Part shown: piece by piece, positions 1 to 13,607 of the stretch
Layout: every line of letters begins with the position of its first letter
Position numbering within the stretch: position 1 is the first letter of the stretch
Source of the DNA: Loxodes magnus
Lineage: Eukaryota > Ciliophora > Karyorelictea > Loxodida > Loxodidae
NCBI GenBank assembly: GCA_946699065.1
Contig: CAMPDV010000677.1
Coordinates: 124,001 to 188,000, forward strand
Direction: 5' to 3'
Length of the DNA: 64,000 bases
Made by a program: the position numbers and the translations under genes
Notes under the pieces: model-generated
The model's input: only the letters and a program-made list of their open reading frames with translations
Database searches by the model: none
Told to the model about the DNA's origin: nothing

Positions 1-1206
1 AAATAAAAGCTAAGTAATAAATATAAAAATAGTAGTAAAAGATTCAGTGCAAAGATTAATAAATATAAATTTAAAGACCATAATATATATACATAATTTT
101 ATAATTTTAATATCATACTTAGATTTATACTCTTTCAAAATTCAAATAAATTTTAGAATTCCTAATTTATATAAAGAAAGATATAAATTATAAAAGAAAT
201 TCAAATCTAATTAATTCTTAAAATTCTTTAATTTGTTTTAATTTACTCATTAAATTTTATTTTTCGAAAGTGAAAATTAAGTTATTCATAAAGTGTTAAA
301 ACTTTTTTAAGACATCATCTTTCAATTTTTAAAATTTAAATCTCACTAATTTTCCCTTATTTTGCTTTCCTTTGCCTTTGAAAATTTTATTATTTTTTAA
401 GTTTTTTATCTTGTATTAATAAAAAAAATAATTAACTAATATCTTAAATTACCAAGCACTTTATTATTTCTAAATCGTGGCTTCACATTAAAATTTCTCA
501 GACTATTATTAAAAATAGTTATGAGATAAATATTAATATTTTTAAAATTAAATCATATTTACACTTGCCTTAAATTAATTTCTTTCTTTAATTTCGCAAG
601 ATTCATAATAAAATAGAAGCTAAATTTTATTAAAACTATTTTAATTTTTAGGTTGATTGAAAATTTTAATTATCTTAATAATTTTAATTTTTAGATAAAT
701 AACTAAAATTTTAAATTTTTATATCTCTAAAATCTTTTCACTCTTGTAATGAAAATGATGCTCATTAAAAATAATTAATAGAAAATTCCTTTAATAAGAA
801 AGCAATAGGAAATATATATAAAAGAAAAGGTAAAAGCTTAGAAAATAATAAAGTTAATAAAATAGAAATATTTAATATTAAAATAGCTATAATTAATACT
901 TTTTACCATTATAAAATCTATAATACTAACTATCTTCTAGCTTAAAGTTTATTCACTTTTTTACTATTATTTTAATAAATTCTTTAATAAAGATTTATAA
1001 TCATTTAGCTATCTTGAAAATTAATAATAAGAGATTAAATAATAAATCTATCAAATAAATTTAAAAAATTAATAGATTTTAGACTTTTATTGTACTCTGA
1101 ATTTAGAATTTTTAATTCCTATATTTTTCTATAAATATTTAGCACTTCAATCATTTTATATAATTTGACTTTCTTCTAAATAATCTATAAAATGTTTATA
1201 AATTTA
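1..1206. other. AT-rich intergenic sequence
   Basis: No gene, RNA or convincing repeat seen. Composition is A/T runs with little G or C, and no frame has protein-like codon content. It lies outside the left arm of the outer inverted repeat. Confidence 0.6.
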
Positions 1207-2312
1207 AAATTTGTTAATACTAATATAAGTAAAATTATTAAAACTATATAAATATTTTAACTTTTAAACAATATCTAATTAACTTAAAATTAAATAGATT
1301 ATCACTTTTATAGTTTTGCTCTATTAACATGCACATCTTCTCTAAAGTCTCAACTATTAAGAATTTAAAGTTTTATCTTTATTTAATTTATAAAAGAACC
1401 TTGCTTATATACATGTATTTAGCTTCTTAAATCATTTTCTCAGGAATGCCCAACAATTTAACCATGTAATAGACTTTTTCGGAACAATAATCAATTGTAA
1501 AATTATTGCCTCTCCTTAACTTCAAGTAATCATAGAAAGACGAATGTTCGAAAAACATTCCTGAAGTAGAGATTCATATAATCTCTGTAGAAAAATAGAA
1601 GAAAAGATTAAGAATAAAGAAGAGTAGAAAAGTATCAAAATGTCCTCATAAAGATAGAAAACATTATGCTTAAATGATATGTAATTCGTGTTATCATGCC
1701 GAAGCAAGAAAAGCGACACAATGTAAAGATATGATGTTTGCGAAAGGAAAATGTCTCAGGTGCTACTAGATGACTTATAAAAAGGAAAAGAGAATACTAG
1801 AAAGAAGTAAGTAAATGGGAACAGTTGTGATGGTAAAATAAGCTAATAACTTATTTAATAAAGAATTTATAAATAGAATAAAAAGCTTAAAGAAATAAAT
1901 AAAAAAGCGAATGAGAAGTCTTTAAGAAAAAGAATGTATACATTTTATTTTTAAAGATAATTAGAAGAATATTAAGATAAATAATAAGGTTTGATTTTTT
2001 ATTATTTATATAAATCTAGAAACTTAAGATAAATTATATTAAATATAAGATTTATTAATTAATAGATTTTGTGGATGCCAAGGTTACTATTTAGAATATT
2101 TATTGTTATGATCTTTGAAGAGGAATGTAAGTTTATAGTATTAAATGTTTTGTTAAATGAACTATAAAGATAGATAAAGATGTATTAATAAATAGTAAAA
2201 GAAGATAAACTAAGTTTTAGTTATATTTTGAGTATTAGCAAATAAGGAAAAATATACAAATGCTAGATTATTAGTTTAACTTATGAATTTTAACTAGCTA
2301 AAAATTTATTTT
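1207..2312. repeat. Outer inverted repeat, left arm
   Basis: The reverse complement of this stretch is found at 62,910-64,000 with small indels and substitutions. The outer end of the pair runs off the right edge of the window; the inner ends are clear because the two sequences diverge abruptly after the shared tract TAACTAGCTAAAAATTTATT. The arm contains zinc-ribbon gene copy A. Confidence 0.85.
1446..1994 (+). CDS. Zinc-ribbon-like Cys/His protein, copy A (degenerate)
   Basis: Read with TAA/TAG as Gln this is open for 182 residues to TGA. The start ATG (MPNNLT) matches the starts of copies B-E. After a Gln/Lys-rich N-terminal half, the C-terminal half carries CPHKDRKHYAQ, then CNSCYHAEAR, then the AKG-x-CLRCY block. 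Relative to copies B-E it has lost a few codons in the middle, removing the second Cys-x-His pair (CEH is reduced to CK), so one metal site is probably broken. Where copy F has TGA this copy has GGA, so its reading frame runs on about 60 codons into AT-rich sequence. Those extra residues are probably not ancestral. The family role is unknown; the Cys/His spacing suggests metal binding. Confident as a family member, unsure that it is functional. Confidence 0.6.
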
Positions 2313-2680
2313 CATTTAGCTTATCAATTAGAGCTTGCATACTTATTTGCAATAAAAAATCCTTGCTATTTAATAACAATTAATTGTTTGCTTTATTTTA
2401 TATTCTTGTAATTTCTTGATAAAATTATAAGAAATCTAGTTTTTTGATTGAGCAAATTAATAAGAAAAACTTGCAATTGTTTTATAAAGATAAAAATTAT
2501 TATTGAGTTTCAGATAAAAACAATTTTATTTAATTATCTGAAAGATATATCACTTTCTAGAAATTTAAAAGGCTATTAACTTATTTACATTAAAAAATTC
2601 AATTTACAATCATTTTTCTTAAGTTATCATTAAATTAAATAGAATAAAGGTTAAATTAAATTAAATTAAATTAAAGTTAT
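2313..2680. other. AT-rich spacer with TTAAA microsatellite
   Basis: No gene seen. It includes a five-unit TTAAA tandem repeat at 2,651-2,675, directly after the stop of the minus-strand gag-like gene. Confidence 0.6.
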
Positions 2681-3613
2681 TCAGAGAAGGGATTGTTTTC
2701 TTAATAGTTTCCTACTCCCTATCCAACTGATAGGTACTTGAACTCTTGGTGGTCTGTTCCTCCAGTCACTTTCAAGTCTTCGCAGTGGATTGCTCCGAAT
2801 ATTGCTTTTCTTCCTGTAAATATTCCCACTGCTAGTTGGGTAGAATTAGGTTAGTTCGTTTCAAATTTTCTTTTGTATCTCTTTTCTTTATCTGCATTTC
2901 CTTCAGAGATGGTTTATTCTTCCACAGATAAAACATTTTTTCTTAAAGTATCTTTCTTTAGTTAATTCAATTTGTTTATTCTAGGCCTCTTCCAACTCCA
3001 TTGGAACGGAGTGTGCTGTCTAGATCTTGATATCATTCTTGATATTCTCCATTTTAAGGTTAATATTGTTTTCAATTTTCTCTAACTTGATGTGCATGTT
3101 CTCGTTCATATCATATAGCTATTCCAACTGCCTGTCGAATTCGTCAATTCGAATATTCATGGCAGCTTAGTTTTTGTTTCTAGGAGCATGGGTTTCCTCA
3201 TCTTCTAAATGCTCTTGCTATTCTTGAGCTAGTTCTTCAATCTGTTTTTCCAGGTCTTTATTTTTTCCTATTAATGCTAAGATAAGCTTAGCCATTTCCT
3301 CCTTCGTCATTCCTAAGATTTGTTCTTTATTGAGATCTCCGAGGTCCATGTAGGGGTTGAATGCCCTAATCTAGGCCTGAAAGTTACTAATCTTTTGCTT
3401 CTTGGGAAGGTCCTCAGTCGATATTGTTGCATGTTAGTGTTTCTAGGGTTGTCTGGGGGGTGTTGTTTAGAGTTGCTCCTATATGGTTTAAGAAGAAGGT
3501 TTGGTTTTGGAAGATGACGTGTGGTGTTTAGAAATTTAGGTTTCCTGCTTCCTCTCTTCCTTTTTAGCTTAGAAAGAGGTGGTATAGAAGCCCTTTTTGA
3601 AACCTTCTACCAT
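2681..3613 (-). CDS. Gag-like protein: coiled coil plus CCHC zinc knuckle
   Basis: A single uninterrupted frame of 310 residues from ATG at 3613 to TGA at 2681-2683, read with TAA/TAG as Gln. The N-terminus MVEGFKKGFYTTS is shared with the genes starting at 18,774 and 50,952. Then come a Ser/Thr/Gln-rich stretch, a long charged coiled coil (about residues 110-210), a canonical CCHC knuckle CFICGRINHLWRKC (C-x2-C-x4-H-x4-C; its Trp is a TGA) and a basic tail with FYPTSSGNIYRKK. CCHC knuckles of this spacing bind nucleic acid in retroelement Gag/ORF1 proteins. No reverse transcriptase lies next to it, so it is either the ORF1 of a degraded element or a standalone, perhaps domesticated, gene. 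G+C content is clearly above its surroundings and drops at the stop. Confidence 0.85.
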
Positions 3614-4224
3614 ATTTTATAAATAGAATAAAGGTATTTTATTTTAGCCTACTATTTGTAAATTAAAGAAATAGTTTAGCCTTTTTATTAGCTTGTAAAA
3701 GTTTTGAAATATGATACTTAAAAATATCACTGATATAATCTGTTAAATTGATTTCTATTTTTTTTATTTGTTACTAGAATCATTTAAAAAGAGGAAATTA
3801 TTTCTTTAGTTGTGAATCTTATTTTTCCTCAAATTTCTTTTTAATAATTCATCAAAACCATTTTTTTATTTAGCTTTTATTTCACAAAAATAAAAACAGT
3901 ATTATTTAAGTTATTAAATTAGGTAGTTATAAATAGCTGACTATTAAACAAAAATAATATATGAGAGCTTTATTAACACTAGGGTTCATTTTAGAATTTG
4001 TTGAGCCTGGTGAAATTTATTTTCTTACATAAGTAAATATATTCTAAAAAACTTTATAAAGCAGTTTATTACAATGTTGTGTTATTTATGGTTGATTAAA
4101 AGAATTTTTATTAATGCTTTGTAAATAAATCTTTCTTTAGCCAATTAAATAACTATTATCATACAATCAGCTGTATGATACTAGAAATTTTAATTTGCTA
4201 TGGTAGATTTTAAGCATTGACATT
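3614..4224. other. AT-rich intergenic sequence
   Basis: Separates the divergently placed gag-like gene (-) and zinc-ribbon copy B (+). Nothing recognisable seen. Confidence 0.5.
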
Positions 4225-5480
4225 ACAAGGTTATTTTGGTTAACCTGTTATATTATTATTGTTTAATGAAATTTATTAAAGTAGTTATATTTAAGAATTC
4301 AATCCTCATTTTATTATAATATGAAGAATCCTACCCCTAACGTTTTTATAGGAATGCCTAGTTAATTAGACTAGGAAGAAAAGTTTTCTTCACAATGACC
4401 AATTGTAAAATACTTACCCCCTTTGGAAATTTAGGTAAAAAGAAATTGCAAAAGTGAAGAATGGCTGAAGGATATTCCATTACTAAAAGTAGCTGAGTAG
4501 GAGAATCATGCACAAAGCAAGTAGAAAAGAATTCGCATTAAGAAAAGTAAGAAAGTGCTTAAGTGTCCTCACTTTGATAGAAAGCACTATGCTAAATAAA
4601 TGTGCAATGTCTGCTACCATTCTAAGGCTAGACAAGTAAAGGCTACTTAATGTGAGCATAAAGATAGTATGATGTATGCTAAAGGGATGTGTCTAAGATG
4701 CTACTAGAAAACTTATAAGAAGCAAAAAAGAATGCTAAACAAATTAAAGAAGCAAATGGATATCTGACTCTTCTTTACTAATATTTATTTCTCGAATTCT
4801 GCTAAGTTTTTCATAATGCTTATTTATTTAATTTATAAATCTTTAGAAATAGTTAAATACAATTTAAAATAAAGTATTAGTGCTTTTAACAGAAAAGCTA
4901 CTTGAATAAATAAGAACTGAAGAATCTAATACCAACTTCACTTAGATTAATAATACTACAAAGATCTAAACTAATTGTAGCTCTGCTATTATTGATCTTA
5001 ATAATATTAAATTGCAGCTATAATTTAAATTTAGAAAGTAATAATTTAGACTTTTATTTATCTTTTGTTTTTAGAAACTTAAATTATTAACATTTTTCTA
5101 GTAACCTTCTAAATTATTTTTTACTTAGAGCTTCTTAAAGCTATACAATAATAAATAATTATGCTTAATTAGATATAAGTTTAGATAGTCAAATTAACTT
5201 AAAAATCATCAAATAGGTTAAATTCTAGATTAAATAGCTCATAAAAATTTGACTAAAGAATTAAGTAGGAAAATATTCTTGTAACTAGGAGAAGTTAGTG
5301 TTATCTAATTTCTGATTTAAATAAAAAACTAGCATTCATAAATTATTTATCTTCTTAAAAGAAGTAGATATAACAATTTTAAACAAAGGAAAATAAAAAC
5401 TAAAATCAGAAATAAAAGCAAAATTATATCTAAAATATTTATTTTTATTTAATCTCTACAATGATTTTTATTATTTTTCT
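4225..5480. repeat. Inner inverted repeat, left arm
   Basis: Matches the reverse complement of about 57,010-58,250. Conservation is strongest over the zinc-ribbon gene and weaker in the flanks, where matches such as AATATTTATTTTTATTTAAT still align. End points are approximate because the similarity fades gradually. Confidence 0.75.
4354..4767 (+). CDS. Zinc-ribbon-like Cys/His protein, copy B (intact)
   Basis: 137 residues, ATG to TGA in one frame. The N-terminal half is Lys/Glu-rich (MPSQLDQEEKFSSQWPIVK). The C-terminal half has the ordered Cys/His blocks CPHFDRKHYAKQMCNVCYH, then KATQCEHKDSMMYAKG, then MCLRCYQKTYKK, followed by a basic tail. Eight regularly placed Cys/His residues suggest two metal sites. 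The Trp in SSQWPIV is a TGA codon, aligned with a TGG in copy C. Other ciliate proteins carry similar short 'C-x-H ... YAKG-x-C-x2-CY' blocks, but I cannot name the family securely or its function. It is paired with copy E at 57.7-58.1 kb in inverted orientation. Confidence 0.8.
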
Positions 5481-8400
5481 TTGTAAGATAAATTTTTAAT
5501 TTTCCAGAACTAAAAGCCTATAGAAAATTACAATTAAACTAGGAGCTATATTTCTAAGTATTTTCTATTATGGTTTATTAACTTATTTATTTATTTATTT
5601 TAAAATTGAAACTTTAAAGCTCTTGTAGGCTATTTATAATGTAATTGAGCTAGTATATTTATTTAAAGTCTCTCTGGATTAAAATACATTTGCAATACTT
5701 ACAATTATTCTTTTAATTACCATAAATTTATTTATTTAAGAAATAAAAGGATAAAAGTTAGCTAATTAGGCAAAGCAAATTAAAACTATTCAACTTAAAA
5801 AATTCGTGTTTCTTCTATCATAAAAGGATAGAAACAGTTCTATAAAGACAAAGTTAGCTACGATAATGTTAGAATGAAGTAAAAGTAGATATTCTAGTGA
5901 AAAATGGAAATAATTATAAAATAAATAATTAAAAGTATAATCTTTCATTTAGAAAAAAATATTCCTTTTAGAAGCTTTAACCTTAGTATTTTATTTTTAG
6001 TTGTTATAATAATTTTTTATGCTAAATAATAAAAGGAAAATAAACCAAAATTTTAAAGAATAAATAATTTACAGTTTGCAAATTTAATTGCTAAAATTAA
6101 TAAATTATAGTAGCTTCTGAAATTAACATGAATAATATAATTTTATCATGTAAGCTGTATAAATTAAATAGAAATTAAGAAATATTAAATAAATTTAGAT
6201 TTTCATAATACTTATAAATTATTAAATTATTAAGGATAAATAAAAATAAACAAAAAATTTAAAAAATCTATTAAATTTTAGTTTTAAGCCATTGATTTTT
6301 AGGATATCTAGTAGAAATTTTTTATTTTAAGAAATGATTAATAATTTTATAATTATTTATTTGTAAGTATACTAAAACATTTATTTTAACAAAATTAGAT
6401 GCTAATTATTGTTAATGAATTAAAAAATAGATAGAATCTAAGTTTAATTACATTATAGGTATTTACTAACATTTAGTTAGTTATTATGAATAAAATTAAG
6501 ATACTCCATTAATAAAATTTAAATTATCACATAATCTTATTTTAACTAATTTACTTGATTTTTTTAAACAAAATATTAAAAATAATTATTAAAGCATTTA
6601 ACTTTAATTAGTTAGTTTATTACTATGATTATTATCAATCTTTCATCATTTATATTTTGTATAAATTATTCAATTAAATCATTTCTACTAATATGTATTT
6701 TTTAATTTTAGGTATAACTTTCAGCAAGCTTTTAAATAAGTGTTTTTTATAAAATTTAGAATTTATTCTTTTAAATATTCATAATTTTAAATCTAAACTC
6801 AGCCAAAAGCTTTGATAGATTTTAAATTATAAAATTATGCTAAGAGTATTCTAATTTTAAGTTATATATAAAGTATAAATTTTAAATGTCTTTAATTAAA
6901 TTTAAGCTATTCTTTTTTATTTATTCATATATACATATATTTAGCTTTTGATTTGCTAAAAGTTAAGAAATTTAAGATATTTAATTATTTTTATCTCAGA
7001 GAAAAATTATTTTAAAATATGCTTTTTTCTTAAATAAGTCTATATTATAAATTCTTTATAAAAGGTTTAAATAAAATGTTAAAAATGATTATATTTCTAA
7101 TTTTCTTATAATTTAGAAGAACAAAAATTTTAACTAAAATCTTAAAATTAAAGAGAGTTCAGTACTCTTATATTCTAGTCTCATTTAGAATTATTAGTTC
7201 TAAATATAAAATCCAAATATAATTTAATAATAATAGTGCTGATATACGTAAATTCCAACCTCCGTGCATAAAATTTTGACGCAAATCTAAAATAAAATTA
7301 AATCCTAACATTTTGAAAACAAAAAATTAATTTTTCGATCATTTTTATCAGAATTTGAATGTTAAAATCAGTTATAACTCATAAAAGTGAATTTCGTCAA
7401 GAAACAATGTACTTATCCTTTACCACTAATACTATGGCAACTTTAATGATAATTTTAAACGAAGAGACCAAAATAATTTTATAACTAAATTACTATAAAA
7501 TAATTAATTTTAAGCTATAAAATTAAAGAAATTATAGAGATATGCTTATTATTTTAATTATAAGTGATATTATATCCCATTATATTAAAATAGATATATT
7601 TTAAATTTTTATATCTCTTAAATTATAATGAATAATTTGAAGGCTTAGGATATCTAAAACTTACATATAGTTATCTAATTGATTTTAAGAAAATTAAAAT
7701 GTTTTTTATCTTTTAGATGATAAGTCATTATAATAAAATGTTGTATCACTTCAATTTTAAAATCAGATTATTTAAAATGGGAATCGTTAAAACTCTTACA
7801 ATAGTGCGCATTATTTATATCTTGTTATTTTTACCAAAGAAATCATAATAGCATCTCTTGATAGAGTATAAATTTAATTTTTTAAATATTCATTATAGAA
7901 AATATAAACCTCTAGCTTCATATTATCTCAAAATGATGCTTAACATTTTTTATAAATAATAATTGTAAAATATTAGTTAATATAAAGATACTGATGCTTT
8001 ATACTCTGAAGTTTAAAATATACTGAGAATATCAAGATATGAATAGAGTTTTATATACATTTTTAATTTGAAACTTGAATTTAAAGCATATATAAAGCTA
8101 AATATCTATATTATTAGCTCTGTTTAAAATTTAAAGGGTTATTGTTTTAGATTAAGTTAATAATTAAGTTTATTCAATTAAGCTAAAGGGAAAGTTATTT
8201 AAATAGTTATTATATTAAAATATATAAATTTATAAAATGATTTTCAAACTTAATTAAAAAGGAAGAATAGCTTTTATTGGATTTAAAAATGTATAAAGCA
8301 CGATAAAAGTTTAACAAGTTTGATATTTTATGAGAGATTTTAAATAAAATGTAAAATATCTATCAAACAAAGTTATTAGGTTTTTATAATGATGCTTTTC

Positions 8401-9344
8401 CTTTTAATTGAAATAAAATAAAATATCTTTAATTTCCTAGTGTTAGTATATTAATTTAATCTTTTCTATTTATACTAATTTCAAAATTAATAAAGAATAT
8501 AATGAAATTTAAATTTATTTATGCTATAAAGATATTAAACAATTATCAAGATAACTATTATTAGAAATTTTTTAATGAGAGTATGTTTTAATATCTATTA
8601 AATGCATTGATTCTTTCTTTTTAGAATAAATTAAAATTACTATTTAAACTTATGTAAAATGCTGAAGAATTCAAATCTAAGATAATGAAAGATATCATAA
8701 AAAGCATTTAAAATAATAAGAAAATCTTACTTCTATATGAAACTTGCATCAAACACAGTTATATTTTTTATTAAATAGATTTTTAGCTAGAAATAAATAA
8801 ATAATTTGAAGATAAAGAGTTAACTTTAATAAATAATTCTTTAAAGATTATTTCATTCTGCTTAAAATTTCATGCTTTATTTCACTAAAATAATCTTAAA
8901 TTTAAATAAAAATAGCTTAAAATTAGAAATTAAAATTTATTGCGAACTCTTTTTCATCAATTTTTCATTAATGTTTGCTAAAATTTTATAATTTAAGCAA
9001 AGTAATGATACATCTGCAAAAGTAAAAAAACAAAATTATCTAAATTTTATGTTTAGAAGATAAAATTTAATAAATAAATATCAAATAAATACAAAAATGA
9101 AATAATGAGATATATTTAATTTATTAATTGAACAAATTAAAAAATTAATAAATAATTTTATTTCTGCTAATATAAAATTGTATATAAAAGAATTATCCTT
9201 ATCAATAATTTTTATTTTATTGTTTTTATATTATGCTGAAGATATCATTAAATTAATTTTTGATAGATTAGCTGCTTTGATTGATCAATGCAAGATAAAA
9301 ATTTATTCAGAAAAAATTTCAGAAAGCTTCAAAACTCAAAACTT
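5481..9344. other. AT-rich gene-poor region
   Basis: No supportable gene. Slightly higher G+C at 7,150-7,460 is too weak to call. Because TAA and TAG are sense codons here, long open frames are expected by chance and are not evidence. Confidence 0.5.
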
Positions 9345-9790
9345 ATGATGAATTGGATATGACGAATTTTAATATCCAAAAAAACTTAAGATTAATCCAA
9401 AATATAGGACTCTGTCGATTGACTCAAATCCGTTTAGGAATTTTATGAATTTTAACCATCTAAATAGTAGGTTTTTGGTGGAATAGATAAGAAATATTAT
9501 ATTAGTGAAAAGAGTAAGAATATGAAACATATTGACATCATTAAAAATGCCTCTCAATTATTGGAATAAGAAACTGAATTGGATTAATTTAGACTTAAAA
9601 GCGATGTATTTTATCATTTCAGATGAAAAAATAAAGAAATTTTAAAGCATTTATCATGAATTTTAACGGTTTAATTTGGTTGCAATTTCAGAAACGAGCC
9701 TCTTGAAATATCTATAATTTGGATCGAAAAGAGTTCGATTTTAGTTTCTTTATAAATATATGAAAATATTTGATACTGAGATGAAATTTA
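9345..9790 (+). CDS. Possible coding remnant, unrecognised
   Basis: A short island of higher complexity in an otherwise plain AT-rich tract. From ATG at 9345 the frame reads a protein-like stretch including KSVQEFYEFQPSKQQ and SDVFYHFRWKNKEILKHLSW, with several TGA codons read as Trp. The neighbouring frame also gives plausible protein (for example INPKYRTLSIDSNPFRNF), so the frame is undecided. No motif recognised. It may be a decayed gene, an exon or chance. Confidence 0.2.
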
Positions 9791-12463
9791 TAGTTGCTTA
9801 TAAAATAAAAAATTCTAGAAATAGATAACACAAATAAGCCAAACATTTTCTAAAAATTGGTATTGAAAATATTTTATTTAAGAACCGCAATTAATAATAA
9901 AATTTACCTATATTTTTAAAATTTTTAGTTAGTAAATGAAAAAAGGTGATGCTTTAATAAATTAATAGTTATTTAAAATGAAAATCCAAAATCCAAAATA
10001 CTTTAAATAATTAATAAAATTTGAAGAATTGAAGATTAATTTTATAGGAACAATAAAACAAACAATTATTTAAATTAAAATTTATTTTTAATAACCATTT
10101 GATTTGTAAATTTTTTATGATTTTTATTAAGAAAAAAAATAAAAAAATTTGAGATAAATCTACTTTAAAATTTTAATTAAAGGTATATATTAAAAAATAT
10201 AAAATTTTTAATATAAAAGGAAATAATTTAATTTATGGAATATAAAATATTAATTTTATATATTATTAATAAATAAATTAAGAAAATATTAGATTAAATC
10301 AAAGCAAATATAATTATACTGTTACAAAAATAGTTTAAAATTTTATATTATTTGGAATTTTTTAATTTTTTAATTTTGTGATAAAGTTGATAGAATCAAT
10401 TAAATAGTTAAATTTATCTAGTTTTGGTTATAAATTTAAAATATTTTATTGTAAAATGTTATCTAAAATAATATCATAATCAATAATTTAAATAAAGTTT
10501 TATTAAAACTTTAATCATCAACAATGAAATATCCATAATTTACTTATAATTTCTTACTTTTCATTTTAAAATATTTAAAAACTGAGTTTTAGGTAATAAT
10601 TTTAAATTAAATTAACTATTTCCTTAAGATTTATATCTTTAATAAAATAATTGAATATTCCTCATTATATATAAACTTTTAGTTTCTTAGAAAAATGTAG
10701 TGACTTATTAATATTTTTATAAGTTTATTTCTAGATTTAACTAGTTTCTCTATTATTAAGTTAATTGATAATTAAAGAGCAAGAAATCTTTACCAAAATA
10801 AACTTAAATAAAAAATTATACTATAAGCCTAGATTAAATTACATGATATCTAAGCTAAAAGAAATTAACTTATAAAGTAGGTTATAAGAAATTTTTAAAT
10901 ATCTTTATTTATATTATTTCTAAATGCTAAATTGCTTAATACCAAGTTTTCCTGTTTTTAGTAAATAAAACTTTTAAAATAGTAAACCAATTTTTAAGGT
11001 TGAAGCAAATTATTAGTATCTTCTTTTATTTTAATAAATTTGAGATTAATAAAATTACAAGTTAACTAAATCTTCGAGTTGAGAGATTTTTTCAATTTAT
11101 GTTTAAAAATAGAAAAATAACTAGATAATAATTAGACTTATCAAATTTGAACATATGACTGTATGCTTAAAATAATGGTATTAATATATTTTATTTATAA
11201 GCTAGTTTTTATTATAATTTAAATAAGTATCATTTATTTTATATTAATATTATTTAATTTAATGAAACTAACATATCTAAGCTACTTTAAGCATATCATT
11301 ATTTCGATAACATTTGTTTAATTCTATTTTATAAGTTAGAAGCTTGTAAAAAGAAGAATAAAAAATTCTATTTTTATTTGAAAAATAGAATAATTAAAGG
11401 ATAAAAATAAATTTATAAAGGGTACTTACTAGATATTTAAATAGAGATCATAGACTAATCTATCTATTTGAATAATTCTAAAGTATTAATTTAACTAAAA
11501 TTATTAATATATTATAAAGATATTAGGTATATAATATAATTACATATGTATATCATATATATAAGCTTTTAAATATACATCTAGTATACATAAAATTAAA
11601 TTATATCAAAGTATTAAAGAATTTAATTTAGCACTATACAATTCATATATCCATAAATTAAGAAAAAGTAGTTTATTTTCTGCATTATTATAATTACAAA
11701 AAAATTCATTTGTGACTCTTAATTAATTAGCTGAAATAAAAAGAAATTACAATTAAAAGTATTTTAAGTCTTACACTTTCATTAATTTAGGAAAAAATTT
11801 AAGAATTAAAGGTAATTTAAGTTTATTAGTGTATAAAGAACAAATTATTCTCTTAAGAGTAAAGGAGATTATATTAATAGTATAATAGTTAAGTTAGTTT
11901 ATTTTCTTTCTATTTAATTTTAAAGATATATTCTAAGGAAATAAAGCACTTTATCCAGTGTTCAGTAGAATTGAATAAGAAATTAAATAATTTAGCTAAG
12001 TAGCTGAAGTATTGATTGAAAAATGATTTAGAATATTATTTCATATAAAAAAGATTTAAATTATCTATTTCTTAAGATACAATTCAGATTAATTATTTAA
12101 ATTATCCAATTAACATAAACCAATCTTCTAAATTTAAGAATTAGAAAGTTTGTCATATGATTATAATTTAAGTCTCATCTTTTGAACTAAAGATATTAGA
12201 TTATTAAGAGAAATAAGTCAACGATAAATTATGAGTAATAGAATAAATAAAATAGAATCTTTAACTTAATTTTTAAAACAAAAATAAATTATTTTCTTTC
12301 TATCTAAATATCAGATTTCTCTTCCAAATGTCAATTATTTCTTATTCATGTGATATTTAAAAATTTTAATTATTCTAATATAATTTTTTAGATTAAAACC
12401 TTCCCCAAAAAGATATATAAGTTAATAAGCAGCAAACTAAATATAAACTTTATCTAGTAAAAT
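9791..12463. other. AT-rich gene-poor region
   Basis: Nothing beyond A/T runs and short simple repeats seen on either strand. Confidence 0.5.
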
Positions 12464-13432
12464 ATGGCTAATGAATAGGTAAAAGAAGATAAGAAATATT
12501 GCATACGAACTCTTAAATAAAACATCAGATTACTTTTAACTATTAACTCTAATTTCTTTTATTTAAAGAAAAAATATGAATCATGTTAATAAGGAAAAAT
12601 AAAACCAAAATTAAAAAAAATTTTTTGGATTAAAGAAAATTAAGATAAGAATAAATTATATAAAGAACTGTTTAGATAAAAATTAAAAAAGAATCTTGCT
12701 AGAATAAAATATATCAAAAGAGTATATTAAACAAAAGTTGAATGTTATCACGAATATAAATACATTCTAATTAAGATTTTCAAATATTTTTTTGATATAA
12801 AAAGATTAATAGATTTGTTTGAGAATTTTGTAGAAATTTCTCTCTAGATAAGATAAAATAATCAATTAAATTCTATTAAAAAACATCAAATTTTACTATT
12901 CAGTTATAAAGATGAACAACTAAACTAAACAAGCATAATTAAATTTAAACAGGGGATTTACTACTAAGTTTTTCAAGTATTTACATTTTAGATATATTTT
13001 TAATATAAAATAAATTAAAGAGAATCTAGGTAGATTTGATTAAATTTGGAAATAGACTTTTATGAATATATTTTAAAAAAAAACTTTTAATATTAATTTT
13101 AAAAAGTAAAGTATTCTAAATATCATTATAAGTATAACTATGATATAACAAGTTATAAAAGAAACTTAAATTGTAAAAGCATTGCATTCTTTATATTTAT
13201 TTAATTTTATTTAAATCTTGATAATTATTTGTTTTAAAATAATAAATTAAGTGGAATTAATTAAATATTAGAAGATTAAAATAAGTTAAGGATGCTATGT
13301 TTTTATAAAATAGATTATTGTTGGTCTAAAAAGAAATTAATATCTCTTTACTAACTCTTTTACAAAAATTAAAATTAGACTCTGCTTTCTTAAGCCAATT
13401 TAATTTATCTATAATAGTTGAATAATTTTTGA
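12464..13432 (+). CDS. Hypothetical Lys/Asn/Ile-rich ORF
   Basis: ATG (MANEQVKEDKKYC) to TGA, 322 codons with one internal TGA read as Trp. Composition is dominated by Lys, Ile, Asn, Gln and Tyr, as expected from the base composition, and no domain is visible. A frame this long with few TGA codons is only mildly unlikely by chance here. It ends about 175 bp upstream of the receptor gene on the same strand. Reported as a weak candidate only. Confidence 0.2.
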
Positions 13433-13505
13433 AAAATGACTTTAAATTAGTAGATGAATGAATAATAACTAGAAATTAAATAGTTAGTCTTTCAAGGGAA
13501 ATATT

Positions 13506-13517
13506 CGTGGAACCACG
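13506..13517. promoter_or_regulatory. Perfect short palindrome upstream of receptor gene
   Basis: CGTGGAACCACG is a self-complementary 12-mer, unusually GC-rich for the locus and about 90 bp upstream of the receptor start. It could be a factor-binding site; no function is established. Confidence 0.25.
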
Positions 13518-13607
13518 TAAAAATATGTATACAGTTGTGTAAGCTTTAAATATACTAAACATATTAATGATTCATAATACTTCATATTTTCATAAGTATA
13601 AAATTAA

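Noticed and set aside
1522..1719. Minus-strand standard-code frame of 65 codons
   Set aside because: Antisense to zinc-ribbon copy A, whose Cys/His motifs are on the plus strand.
3320..3517. Plus-strand frame of 65 codons
   Set aside because: Antisense to the gag-like gene at 2,681-3,613, which is continuous and has a knuckle.
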